The notes beneath the pieces were generated by a model that saw only the letters and a list, made by a program, of their open reading frames with translations, was not told where the DNA came from and did not search any database. Both the position numbers and the translations under genes were made by a program. This document shows, one piece after another, positions 20,701 through 28,693 of a stretch of DNA of 28,726 nt. Source of the DNA: Pelagophyceae sp. CCMP2097 (taxonomy: Eukaryota > Sar > Pelagophyceae); assembly GCA_026770575.1 (NCBI GenBank), contig MU657718.1, forward strand, positions 2,831 to 31,556, given 5' to 3'. Position 1 is the stretch's first letter; the number at the start of each line of letters is the position of its first letter.

Positions 20701-23700
20701 CCGTCTCGACGGCCCTTCTCGACGACGCGATTTCGGTCCTCTGCAGCGTCTTTGCAGAATGCCTCGGGCGGCGCCTTTGACGGGCTCAAGATGGTCATTT
20801 CGACGGGCCTCTTCCTCGAGGGGGACATCTCCGAGAAGACAGATCAAAAAAATAAATAAATAAATAAATAAAATAAAATAAAATAACAATCCTCTCGGAC
20901 TCGGATTCCTTTTCTAGGCGTCTCTGCGCATGCCGCCGCGGCCGCGTCGAGGGGCCGTCTCGTGAGTCGAATCGCGTGCACGGGCCCGTTTGCACGGAGC
21001 CTCCCGAGTGCCCTTTTTTAAGAGGCCGCTTGCAAGACCCCGCCGGGACCCTTTTCGAGTGGCCTCGCAACGACCCGCGCAGACGGCCTTGCAGGGGACC
21101 GTACAAGAGGAGTGGCCCCGCGCGAAGGACCTTTGACCGCGGAGGCACCGCCCAATCTTGCAACGGACCGCCCAATCTTGCAACGGACCGCCCGGGCGCC
21201 TCTTCAGGGCCCGCGCCAGAGGCCCCGTACGAGGGACCGAGGGGGCTCGCAGGGCGCCCCGAGGCCGTGCAAGGGCCCGTACGAGGGGAGCGGCGAAGGG
21301 CCGTCGAGAGGGGCCGTCGAGAGGGGCCGTCGAGAGGGGCCGTCGAAAGAGACGAATTAGAGAGCTGTCTCGAGGAACCGCGTAGAAAAGCCATCTCTTC
21401 GGGGCCGCATCCAAGGGCCCTCGTGGGCCGCACTTGCTCGGGGTCTCTGCAGAGGGGCCTTTTGGGGGCCTTGTTCGACCACGGACTTTTTCAACGGACT
21501 TGGCACCCACGAGCCCGCATGCACTCCCGTGAGCCCGCACGGGACGAACCCCGCCGTCCACCGCCGCCGGTCCGGAACTGCACGGACGCCGGTGCTCGCC
21601 AAGTTGCGCATCGCTCGCACGGCGCCGATGGGCACCAGCACCGATGCGCCGCCGGGGCTCTCCCCGAAAAACTCCGTGTACCTTTGTTGGACTGTGCGTC
21701 TGACGGGCTCGATTTTTGTGTCGCGCGGCCCTCTTTTTCGCCAGGGCGAACGCACCAGCGCAGGATGCGCCGAAGGTGCGGCGCGTCTTGGTCGTTCTCG
21801 GCGTCGTAGTAACTTTCGTCGACGGGTCGATACGTGAACGCGTTGTCCAACCTGTTTTCGTGGTTGTCCAACCTGATTTCGAGGCAAGAATCCCGGCAAG
21901 AATACAGAAAATCCAGAAAATCCAGAAAATCCAGAAAATCCAGAAAATACAGAAAATACAAGAGGGGCAAGTGCCCAAGAGGTCCCCGCGACAGAGGGCC
22001 CCGTCTCCCGAGGGCCCTTTGGCCACGTCCCCGTGGCAACGTCGCCGTGACCTCGGACTCGTATGTCCCCGCGGCGCGCTTCCCGCAACGGCGCCCTTGA
22101 AACCGCAACGGCGCCGCCGTTTCAACGTCTTCGTGACAAGGTCGACGAGGGCCATCTGGCAAAGGGCCCTCTGGCCACGTCGCCGTGACAACCGTGACCT
22201 CGGACCCTGCGACAGAGGTCGCCGTGGCGGTCAAGATCTCTCCGACGAGGTTCCTGCGGCAAAGGCGCGACGAGGGCCCCGTGGCAAGGTCCTCTGAAGG
22301 GCCTCAGACGGCCGAAACGACGTCGTGAAGACGAGGCCGTGCCAAGGTCCCAACGCAAAGAGATCACTTGGACAAAGTCGTTAAAAGGCCGTTGGAAAAA
22401 GCCCCGTTTCGTGGTGCCTCCCCGTGAAGAGGGCCCCGTGGCAAGCTGTGGCACCGTCCCAGCGACGAGGTCCCTTTGACATGCACCCTGTGACATGCAT
22501 CCTGTGCAAACGTCCCTGAGAACCCGAAACTTGTGGCAAGAAGCGTGCAAACGTCCCCGCGGCAAGGTCCCTCGGGCAAGTCTTTTGTGAGACGAACCCC
22601 GCGGACATCGGTCCCCGCGACAAGGCCCGCGTGGCAAGGCCCGTGCGACGAGGTCCCTGAGAAAACCTTGGTCCCCGTGTCCAGTGCCCCGTGGCTACGT
22701 CCCCGCGAACAGGCCCGTATGGCAAAGACTCCGCCCGGCGGGGAACCGGTGGCGAGGACCCTGCGTTCCCCGCGGTCCTGTCGTGTGAAGACGTGAAGAG
22801 GCCCTCAAGACAAGGTCCCTGTGATGAAGTCCCTGTGATGAAGTCCCTGCGTCGAGGACCCTGTGCCGAGAACTCCGTGGCACGTCCCCGTGTCAAGGTC
22901 CCCGTGACAAGGTCCCTCGGTCTTTGTGACACGAACCCCGTGACGCGTCCCCGTGACCCATCCGATGAGGTCTTTGTGATGAGAACCATTTGACCCGTAT
23001 CCTGTGACAAGGTCCTTGTGACAAGGTCCCCGTCACAACTGCCCTCTACCAAGGTCCCTGAGACAGACTTGTGTGTTCCTGTGACAAGTATCCTGTGACA
23101 AGTATCCTGTGACAAGTATCCTGTGACAAGTATCCTGTGACAAAAGTCTGTGACGAGAATCCCGCGACACATTGTGACAAGGCCGCTGCGCCAAGGGCTT
23201 TGTGACCGTGATGCGAGCCCAGGCAAAGGGTCCCGCGACAAGGTCCCAGTGACAAGGCCCCTGTGACAGTCCCGTGAATCGATCCCCGTGAAAGGTCCCT
23301 GCGACAAAGTCGCTACGACTCGGTCCCTACCAGGGCCCTGCGCAAGGCAACGGCGACAGGGTCGCCGTGAAACCCGCTGAAAAGGCCCTCTGAAAAAGGG
23401 CCCCGCAAGAACCTCATCACAAGAACCTGATGACGAGAATCCCGTGGCGAGAAACCTGAAACAGGGTCGCCGTGGCAGGAGCCCCGCGACAAGGCCCCCT
23501 ACGACCAAGTCCCTCTGACAAGTTCATTTCGACAAAGTTGCTCTGACACGGTCACGATGGTCCCTCTGACGAGGTCACAAAGGTCCCTGCCCCGTGAAAA
23601 CGTCCCGGCAAGAAGCCTGCCGACGAGGTCCCAGTGACAAGGGCCCTACGAGGTCCCTCGGAACGGTGCCTGCGACGTGGTCCCTGCGAGATGCACCCTC

Positions 23701-26700
23701 TGGCAAGGTCCCTGCGACAAGCACGCTGTGAACCGAACCCTTTAGACAAGGTCCCCGATGCAGTCCTCCTGAAAAGGTCGCGTGGCAGTCCCATGAAGAG
23801 GGCCAAAGTCGCTTGGCAAGGCCCTAAGGCGATTGAAAGGATCCTCGGATTTTGGCCAGGCCGTCGCAAGGTCCTTTTGAGACGTCGACGAGGACCCGTC
23901 GAAAAGTTCCCATGAAAGGTCCATTTGACAAAGTGACGAGTTCATTGAGACAAAATGACGAGTTCCCTTTGACAACGCGACGAGGTCTCCGCGACAACAT
24001 CTCTGCGACGAGGTCGACACAGGCCCCGTGGCACGGGCCCCGTGGCAAAGTCCTCTGACGAGGGCCCTGTGACAAGGGTGGAACGTGACCCGAAACGGGC
24101 CATTTTTGAATACGTCGCGTGAAGACGTCCCGCGACCCCCTTTGGCGGCCACACTTTGAAAGAGGTTCTACGCAGAGGTGAATCGGTGCATGCGCAAAGG
24201 GCGCCGTTTTGGCAAGGTGCCTGTGACGAGGTATGACGACGTCCCTTTTATCCCATTTGACAAGCGCCCCACGGTCCGGACAGATACGCTCTCCGTCGAA
24301 ACCCCTCTCTCTCGGTCGAAACCCCCGTGACGAATGCCCCCTGTGGCCTCTGCTCTCGAACCCCGTACCGGTGTCTGACGAGGTCCCTGAGAGAACCCTG
24401 TGGCAACGTCGCCCTGGCAACGTCGCCCTGGCAACGTCGCCCTGGCAAGGAGGCAGCAACCCTGTCACAGGGTCCCCGTGACGAGGCCTGTGCGACGAGG
24501 CCCTTTGCGTGACGGCGCGCGTCCTGACCGCCGAAATCGTCTCGAGGCGGCCTCTTTCTTTCATCATTCGGCCTTCTTTCATCATTTTTTCGGCTTTCTT
24601 TCTTCATTTTTTCGGCCTTTTATGCCTTTCTCCCGTCGTGATTTCTCTGCAATTCGAGACTGACCTCGCGATGATGGCCGGGTCGAGCGCGTCGGGCTCC
24701 GAGGCGGCGCGCGATCCGACGGAGATGAGGCCCTCCATGAGGCGACCCTCGTCGACCTACTTGATCTTTCGACCTCTTCTTCACTCGCCCCGCTCACTTG
24801 GAAGACGTCGTGGCAGAGCGTGTCGAAGAGGTAGTTCGCAACGACGCAAATCGGGTTGGCGCACGTGTTCTTCGAGAGGATCTTCCCTAAGCCGACGATG
24901 CGAGATATTTCCCGCGTTGGACCCAATACTTGCCGAGAGAGGCTCCCTCCGTAAACCTCCCTCCGTAAACCTCCCGGAGGGATACAGGGCCCGTCGAAAA
25001 GGTTCCGGTAGAGGGATCGTTTCAGGCGGACAGGTAGAGGGATCGTTTCAGGCGGACAAGGAGATCGTTTTAGGCGGCCCGCCGAGGCCCGCCGAGGTCC
25101 GCCGAGGCCCCGGTGAGCCCGCGTGGGTACGTTGTTGGACCGGCGTCCTTGCAGGGCGGTCCGACGACGTCTGCAGAGGCCGTGCGGACCGGCCCGTCGG
25201 ACGGCGACGAGGGGCGGCGTCGAAAGACGGCGACGAGAGATCGCACAGGGATTGCACACAGGGACCGCGTCCGCGTCAGATCCCTTCGAGGTCAAAGCAT
25301 GCCCGTCTACGGTCCCGTCTCCGGTCCGTCTACGGTCTCCGTCCCCGTCTCGACGCCACGTGCAACGGCTGAGGTGCGCCCCTCGCACTAAAGAGCTCCG
25401 GGGCCCCGTTCACCGCGTACCGCTGTGGTGGAGCGTGATGGTCTCGTCGTTGACGGCGTCGAAGATGGCGAGGTCGAGTTGGCCGTTGTCGATGTATTTT
25501 TTTAGGCCTAGGAAGCAACTCCGAAAGGCAAACGGGAGCAAGTACGACGGGCATTCCTCGAGGAAATACGCGAGTCCGCCAACGAGAGCGCGCCTCGCCG
25601 AATGGCCCGACGGCGCCGGCCTCGAGCGGCGCCGCTCCCGGCTGGACCGAATCGAGGGCTTTCGAGATCGTTTCGAGGGCCGGCGAGAAGACCGTCTCGA
25701 GGACCGTCTCGAGGTCGCTTTGAGACCGTCTCGAGGACCGTCCTGGGGGCTGTCTCTTCAGACCGTCTTGAAAGCTGTCTCAAGGCCGTCTCAAGGGCCG
25801 TCTCGAAAGCCGTCGAGAGGACCGTCGAGAGGCCCGTCCCAAGATCGTTTTGAGGCCGTCAAGAGGCCGCCTCGAGGCCGCCTCGAGGACCGTCTCGAGG
25901 GCCGCCTTGAGGGCCGTCTCGGTGGCGTCTCCAGCCGCCTCGAGGACCGTCGAGCGGCCCTCGAGACGGGCCTCTTCTATGACTGTCTTCTGGAACGTCT
26001 TCTGGAACGTCTTCAAAAGCCGTCTTCAAAACCGTCTGAAGATCGTTTTGAGGCCTTCTCCGTGCCGTCAAGAGGGCCAGCAAGAAAGCCGTCGAGAGAC
26101 CGTCTCGAGGACTGCCTCGAGGGCCGTCTCTCGAGGGCCGTCTCGAGGGCCGTCTCGAGGACCGTCCTCAGACCGTTTGAAGGGCCGTCTCTTCAGACCG
26201 TCTCGAGGTCGGTTTGAGACCATCTCGAGGGCCGTCTCGAGGGCCGTCTCGAGGGCCGTCTCAGAAGCGTCTCCGCCTCGCCGCATTCGCATCCATGCCG
26301 AATTCGCAGACGGAAAAACGTGGCGCGTTTCCCCAGGCATGCTTGCGGCGCAGTAGATACCTTCGTGCTCGTTCCAGAATTTAAAGTTGGCTTCTGTAAA
26401 GTCGGTCATGACGTAGACGACTTTGCTCATCGGGAAGTCGACGAGATCGGCCATCTCCGTGAGCGCCTAGAGCAACGACTCGAGCAACGACTCGAGGCAA
26501 TACGAGACTCCTTGTGAGGAAATAGACAACTCTGGAGCGGCACCGCTTCGCAGCGTCGGCCTCGCGAGGGGCCGCGCGCTCTCCGCCTTTGGGGCCGCGT
26601 CTCTCGCAAGGGCCCAGCGCCGCCGTCACTCGAGAGGGACTTTCTCGAGGGGGCCTCTCAAGGGACCGTGTCGAGGGACCGTGTCGAGGGCCTGTGTCGA

Positions 26701-28310
26701 GGGACCTTCTCGAGGAGGCGTCTCAAGGGACGGTGCAGAGGAAGGGTCTCGAGGGACCTTGTCGAGAGACCGTGTCTAGGGACCGTCTCAAGTGACCCAG
26801 GGACGGTGTAGAAGGACCTTGTCGAGGGACCGTCTCGATGGACGGCGTCCTCGGGTCCGTCTCGAGGGGCCGTCTCGAGGGACCTTTCTCGAGGGACCTT
26901 TGTCGAGGGACCGTATTCTCGCGGTCGACGGGGCATCTCCGAGGGGCCTTTCTCCTCGGAGGTGCGGAATGGCCCCTTGGAACACGGCCAAAGGTTGGGG
27001 GGCCTCCTCTTCAAGTCTGGAAAAGGTTTTGAACACTTGGGAAAGGCTTTGCCATTGGGAAATTCCAAAAGCGCCATTGGGCAATTTCCAAAGCGCCATT
27101 GGGCAATTTCCAAAGAGCCATTGGACAATTCCAAAGAGCCCCCGGAACGCCTCCTTTGGGCATGCCACAAGTTTGCACAGCGCCTCGAAAGCGAACCGTC
27201 TCCCAGGACTGCCTCCTTTGAGCATGCCGGAGGCTGCCCCAAAGGACACGGCAGGCACGGGCCGTCTCTCGGGACCCCAAAGATCGAGCCCTTTCGAAAG
27301 GGCCCTCCGGCAAGGACCCCTTTGAAATAGGGGAACGGGTGACTCTTCGACCTTTAAAAAAACTCTGCAAGAACGCTTCGGCCCGGGGCAACAAGGAGAC
27401 CCCAAAGAACCCGTTGGAACTCGGACCGACCACTCTTGGAGCCCCCAAAGGGAGTGGCATGGGTCCAACACGCTCCCTCGGAAGCCCCGTTCGAGACGAA
27501 CCTTGAGCATAAAAAAGCTAAACTTGCCAGACCCGGCGCCGAGCTCGACGACGTACAGCGGCTCGCTCGGGTCGAGCCTAGAGGGCGGGTGGTCTACGAC
27601 GGCGACGCCTCGAAAGGATGCCTTTCCGCGGCGCCAAAGGCCCGTCGCCGCCTCAGCCGGGCGCGGGTCGCTTGCGGCATCTTCGCCCCGGGCCGCGAAC
27701 AGTCGCGGATGAAGCCCAGGAGGACCTGAAAACCCGTCGGCAAGGGCAACGGGCGAGGCCAAAGCGTGGGCCCAATGCGACTTTGGCGCGAAGCCAACGG
27801 CACAAGCTTCCAATGAAAACCCGCACCTTGGCGTATGCCCTTCCAATGAACGCGTTACATGTGATGAAGTGCGGCACGATGCCCGTCGACCACGACTCGA
27901 CGCCCTTGCGGTCGTAGAACGACCTGCGGGGGGGCGATAGACGAAGCGCAAAGAGGCGCAAAGGCCGCTGCCATCCCAGGGAAAGAGGCCGCCGAGGCGC
28001 GGTCCGCGCCGTCGCCGGGGGCTTCGTGCGCGCGGCGCGGAGCGAGCGGCGGGGTTTGGGGCGATTGGACACTGGCTTTGGGCATCATGAGCTTCCATAA
28101 GTGCGAGTCACTGAACCGAGTAAAGTCCTCCAGCACGGTCCGCCCCTTTGGCGCGTCGCCCGAGCGCACCTCCTCCGCCGGCGCCTCCGCCGCGGAGGCG
28201 GGGGATTCCGTCATGTGCGGTCGGCTTAGGCGCAGCGGCCGGCGCGCGGTCGAGAATCTCGGCGAGCGGAATTTCTGTTGATCGCCGAAGAGAAACCGGT
28301 CCACCATCAC
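11749..28310 (-). CDS. SAM-methyltransferase-like/TPR protein, 21 exons with repeat-filled introns
   Basis: I reconstruct 21 exons whose lengths sum to 2,052 nt (683 residues plus stop) in uninterrupted phase. Residues 1-110 hold LEDFTRFSDSHLWKLMMSF and WSTGIVPHFITCNAFIG. Residues 132-150 hold a class I methyltransferase motif I (VVELGAGSGKFSFFMLK), followed by an acidic strand end (VVYVMTDFTEAN, D172), LAIFDAVND and NPICVVANYLFDTLCHDVF. The last is reminiscent of the MidA/NDUFAF7 'ANExxDAxP' segment. Residues 275-413 carry FTYRPVDESYY, VVISGDK, HGSFSVMVNYHALG and GFALHNPQEEASLKV. After GPNDFFVLQKSLKEDAQ comes DWDPDVFYKFRDVIL, then TPR-like helices (FYYGIRDYQKALEFYHVS; HNIGLCHYSLGQLEQARDHF). 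The tail is a coiled region (ALRHDKVLREIEAL) and VDAAA repeats ending VPEP. All 20 acceptors are AG|G; 17 donors are GT and three are inferred GC. Substrate and location are unknown. Confidence 0.85.
11767..11826 (-). repeat. 15-bp coding minisatellite (VDAAA repeats)
   Basis: Four perfect copies of gtcgaccgcggcggc run from 11767 to 11826, with a partial copy following. On the minus strand they encode VDAAA repeated near the C-terminus, next to a poly-alanine stretch. Copy number is likely to vary between strains. The tail ends VPEP. Confidence 0.85.
11988..12274. mobile_element. 287-bp foldback element inside the last intron
   Basis: The outer 32 bases (11988-12019, starting gcagttgccacttgatttcc) are an exact reverse complement of 12243-12274. 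Complementarity continues imperfectly inward to about 12098 and 12150 through caaaagcaaaagcc and tgtcaaaatctca words. The AT-rich centre is loop-like. It lies in the terminal intron of the minus-strand gene and is much more AT-rich than its surroundings. No coding sequence and no clear target-site duplication is visible, so it is called MITE-like on structure only. Confidence 0.78.
12410..13560. repeat. Intron array, GACGGTCCCTC / AAGGGCCCTTGC variants
   Basis: Part of the 2,984-nt last intron. At 12410-12840 units such as gacggtccctcgagg and ctggacggcccct recur every 11-16 bases. At 13000-13470 the variant is ctcgaaaagggcccttgcac. Between them, 12885-12968 is a clean 14-bp tandem of ctcctcgcgcgggg/ctccccgcgcgggg (six copies). 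The predominant core is gacgg on the plus strand, opposite to the next array. Long frames across it are repeat artefacts. Confidence 0.78.
13560..13790. other. Non-repetitive island between two opposed arrays
   Basis: About 230 bases without the short unit separate the gacgg-oriented array on the left from the ccgtc-oriented array on the right, within the last intron of the minus-strand gene. Short protein-like frames can be read on both strands (for example AAIVFDPMRAPRRVF on minus), but none has matching AG|G and donor signals in phase, so I do not call an exon. Confidence 0.4.
13790..14880. repeat. Intron array, 12-bp CCGTCTCGAGGR units
   Basis: The unit ccgtctcgagga/g recurs, in places perfectly. 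At about 14098-14185 the variant cggtctcgagaa/ga runs for seven to eight uninterrupted 12-bp copies. The central CTCGAG is palindromic. It lies in the last intron and stops about 60 bases from exon 20. Since 12 bp equals four codons, repeat-derived frames of 100-190 codons run through it. Confidence 0.88.
15950..17740. repeat. Intron array, CCGTCTCGAGG units (intron 15)
   Basis: Fills most of the intron 15815-17928. It uses the same ccgtctcgagg core in the same polarity as 13790-14880, with variants ccgtcctgggg, ccgtcgcgaga and, at about 17510-17545, four tandem copies of tctccgggtcg. Both ends of the intron (about 140 and 190 bases) are free of the repeat. The intron is flanked by well-supported exons (KEDAQ and APALKAVV). 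Confidence 0.87.
18400..19400. repeat. Intron array, CCGTCTCGGGG and ACCGTCGACGG variants (intron 13)
   Basis: Lies in the intron 18231-19570. At 18540-18595 the unit is an 11-bp tandem ccgtctcgggg. Elsewhere it is longer and mixed (gcatcggaccgtcgacgg, ccgtctccggggc). The core polarity is mainly ccgtc on the plus strand. The family differs recognisably from the neighbouring introns' CCGTCTCGAGG type. Confidence 0.8.
20130..20740. repeat. Intron array in reversed polarity, GAGACGGCCCTC units (intron 10)
   Basis: Within the intron 19893-21587, the unit reads ctcgagacggccct or ctcgagacggtcctg, the reverse complement of the CCGTCTCGAGG arrays elsewhere in the same gene. A ctatacggcctt tandem occurs at about 20398-20430. 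A single transcript of the gene would contain both polarities and could pair with the arrays at 13.8-17.7 kb. Confidence 0.85.
20847..20886. repeat. AAAT/AAAAT microsatellite
   Basis: An A-rich run of aaat units followed by aaaat units, about 40 bases, between the reversed array and the rest of intron 10. On the minus (coding) strand it is a T-rich stretch within the intron. Confidence 0.85.
21300..21349. repeat. 13-bp tandem GGGCCGTCGAGAG
   Basis: About four consecutive units of ggggccgtcgaga, the last one altered to cgtcgaaagaga. The polarity is ccgtc on the plus strand, opposite to the array at 20130-20740 in the same intron, so intron 10 itself contains both orientations. Confidence 0.8.
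21852..21959 (-). repeat. 9-bp tandem CAGAAAATC next to an exon acceptor
   Basis: About six units of cagaaaatc/cagaaaata occupy 21904-21959. On the minus strand this is a pyrimidine-rich gattttctg run ending about 50 bases before the exon 9 acceptors, where it could serve as a polypyrimidine tract. Next to it (21852-21890) the acceptor-proximal gttggacaac...aacag segment is duplicated with a 21-base offset. Confidence 0.75.
21960..24540. repeat. Intron array, GTGACAAGGTCCC units (intron 8)
   Basis: Most of the intron 21852-24664 repeats words like gtgacaaggtccct and gcgacgaggtccc about every 13-16 bases. The cleanest part, 23078-23133, has four perfect 14-bp copies of cctgtgacaagtat. This family has a different consensus from CCGTCTCGAGG but shares the GGTCC/GACNAGG flavour. 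Frames of 100-375 codons on the minus strand here are periodic (TGTLSQ-, ILVTGYLSQ-like) and are repeat artefacts. Confidence 0.85.
24557..24628. repeat. Degenerate CTTTCTTTCATCATTTTTTCGG tandem
   Basis: About four imperfect units combining cggc(c)ttctttcatcat and tttttcggctttctttctt lie at the donor-proximal end of intron 8, about 40 bases from exon 8. On the minus strand they are purine-rich (gaaagaaggccgaa). Confidence 0.7.
24887..25420. other. Intron 6 of the minus-strand gene
   Basis: A 534-nt intron between exons 6 and 7. It has short local repeats: ctccgtaaacctcc doubled near 24950-24975, gagggatcgtttcaggcgga doubled near 25013-25050, and cgccgaggccg units near 25078-25110. There is no long CCGTCTCGAGG array. 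No nested gene is evident. Confidence 0.6.
25660..26270. repeat. Intron array, CCGTCTCGAGG units (intron 5)
   Basis: Occupies the middle of the intron 25508-26360 with the ccgtctcgagg/ccgtctcgaga unit, including runs such as ccgtctcgagggccgtctcg near 26225-26260. It is essentially the same family as introns 15 and 20, although these introns are 8-12 kb apart in the gene. The intron ends (about 90-150 bases) are free of the repeat. Confidence 0.86.
26630..26940. repeat. Intron array, 13-bp GAGGGACCGTGTC units (intron 4)
   Basis: Within the intron 26467-27501. Tandem units gagggaccgtgtc and gagggaccttctc repeat about every 13 bases, a length not divisible by three, unlike the 12-bp family. Further left (26460-26500) the word gagcaacgactc is doubled beside the exon 5 acceptor. 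Confidence 0.82.
27050..27142. repeat. 22-bp tandem GCGCCATTGGGCAATTTCCAAA
   Basis: About four units of gccattgggcaatttccaaa with single-base changes, inside intron 4. Unrelated to the short GC-rich units beside it and noticeably more AT-rich. Confidence 0.8.
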
Positions 28311-28491
28311 GCGTCCGTGTGTTGACGTCGATGTGCGCGATGGCCTATCGGCGTGTTCGGCGTGTTCGGCCTCTTTTATCGACGCTGCTGGCCCGTGGGC
28401 AACCGCCGATGGGCCCCTGGAGGTGACTGGGCCGGTCTGGGCCGCTCTCGGCGGCCAAAGCTTTCAGAAACCAAAGCGCGCGTCTTCCGAG
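28311..28491. promoter_or_regulatory. Probable divergent promoter/5' region
   Basis: The minus-strand gene starts at or below 28310, and a plus-strand gene has a coding exon from 28492, possibly with an earlier exon ending at 28422 (gag followed by gtgact). The two genes therefore diverge from a space of at most about 180 bases. I see no TATA box or initiator that I would trust; a gtgttcgg word is tandem at about 28353-28370. Confidence 0.35.
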
Positions 28492-28693
28492 GGAAACATC
28501 TCGAGCCGAATCGAGGCAATCCTGGCCGCGATATCGGACCTGGACGGCCCGGGCTTTGCGCCGGACCTGCTGGAGACTCGGTGGCCCCTCTCGGCGCACG
28601 GCGCGGCCGAAGAGGACGTGCGGCGACGACGCGCGGGCAGGGACGTCGACGCCTTTCCGATGTTTTGGGTCCCAGAGCGCCCTGGGTTGCCGC
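28492..28693 (+). CDS. Partial plus-strand gene: internal coding exon of unknown family
   Basis: After cttccgag, G at 28492 opens a frame of good protein quality: GNISSRIEAILAAISDLDGP, then FAPDLLETRWPLSAHGAAEE and DVDAFPMFWVPE. A gt at 28694 could be the donor. A preceding exon ending at 28422 (ATADGPLE) joins in phase 0 across a 69-nt GT-AG intron, but its start is unresolved. I do not recognise the family. The gene continues beyond the window edge. Confidence 0.5.

Larger units (their letters stand above)
17929..21851 (-). other. Exons 9-15 of the methyltransferase-like gene
   Basis: Exon bounds: 21851-21756, 21681-21588, 19892-19848, 19798-19705, 19657-19571, 18230-18065, 17977-17929. 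Exon 9 has two possible acceptors 21 bases apart because gttggacaac...aacag is duplicated; both keep frame. Exon 11 is only 45 nt (VALSGGRAVVISGDK). Exons 11-13 are separated by introns of 49 and 47 nt. Exon 14 starts with an acidic/alanine stretch (DEASDAAPSAADAAVEAS) and ends FAHLGHIFQDAVVRF. Exon 15 gives PNDFFVLQKSLKEDAQ. Confidence 0.82.
24665..28310 (-). other. Exons 1-8 of the methyltransferase-like gene
   Basis: Exon bounds: 28310-28084, 27923-27827, 27725-27676, 27577-27502, 26466-26361, 25507-25421, 24886-24798, 24756-24665. Exons 1 and 3 require GC donors (gcccaa, gcaagc) to keep phase; the others use GT. The start at 28310 gives an Arg-rich leader before a second Met at 28214 (MTESPAS), so translation could begin at either. 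Exon 4 holds the SAM-binding GAGSG. Exon 5 ends FWNEHE and joins exon 6 at Gly. Exons 7 and 8 are separated by a 41-nt intron (24757-24797), which must be removed because it shifts frame. Confidence 0.82.

Noticed and set aside
20914..22191. Minus-strand frame of 425 codons
   Set aside because: It crosses the array and the exon 9-10 region in the wrong frame; no domain.
22381..23508. Minus-strand frame of 375 codons with SQDTCHRILVTG-like repeats
   Set aside because: The protein repeat is the translation of the 14-bp tandem. No start context, domain or splice support.
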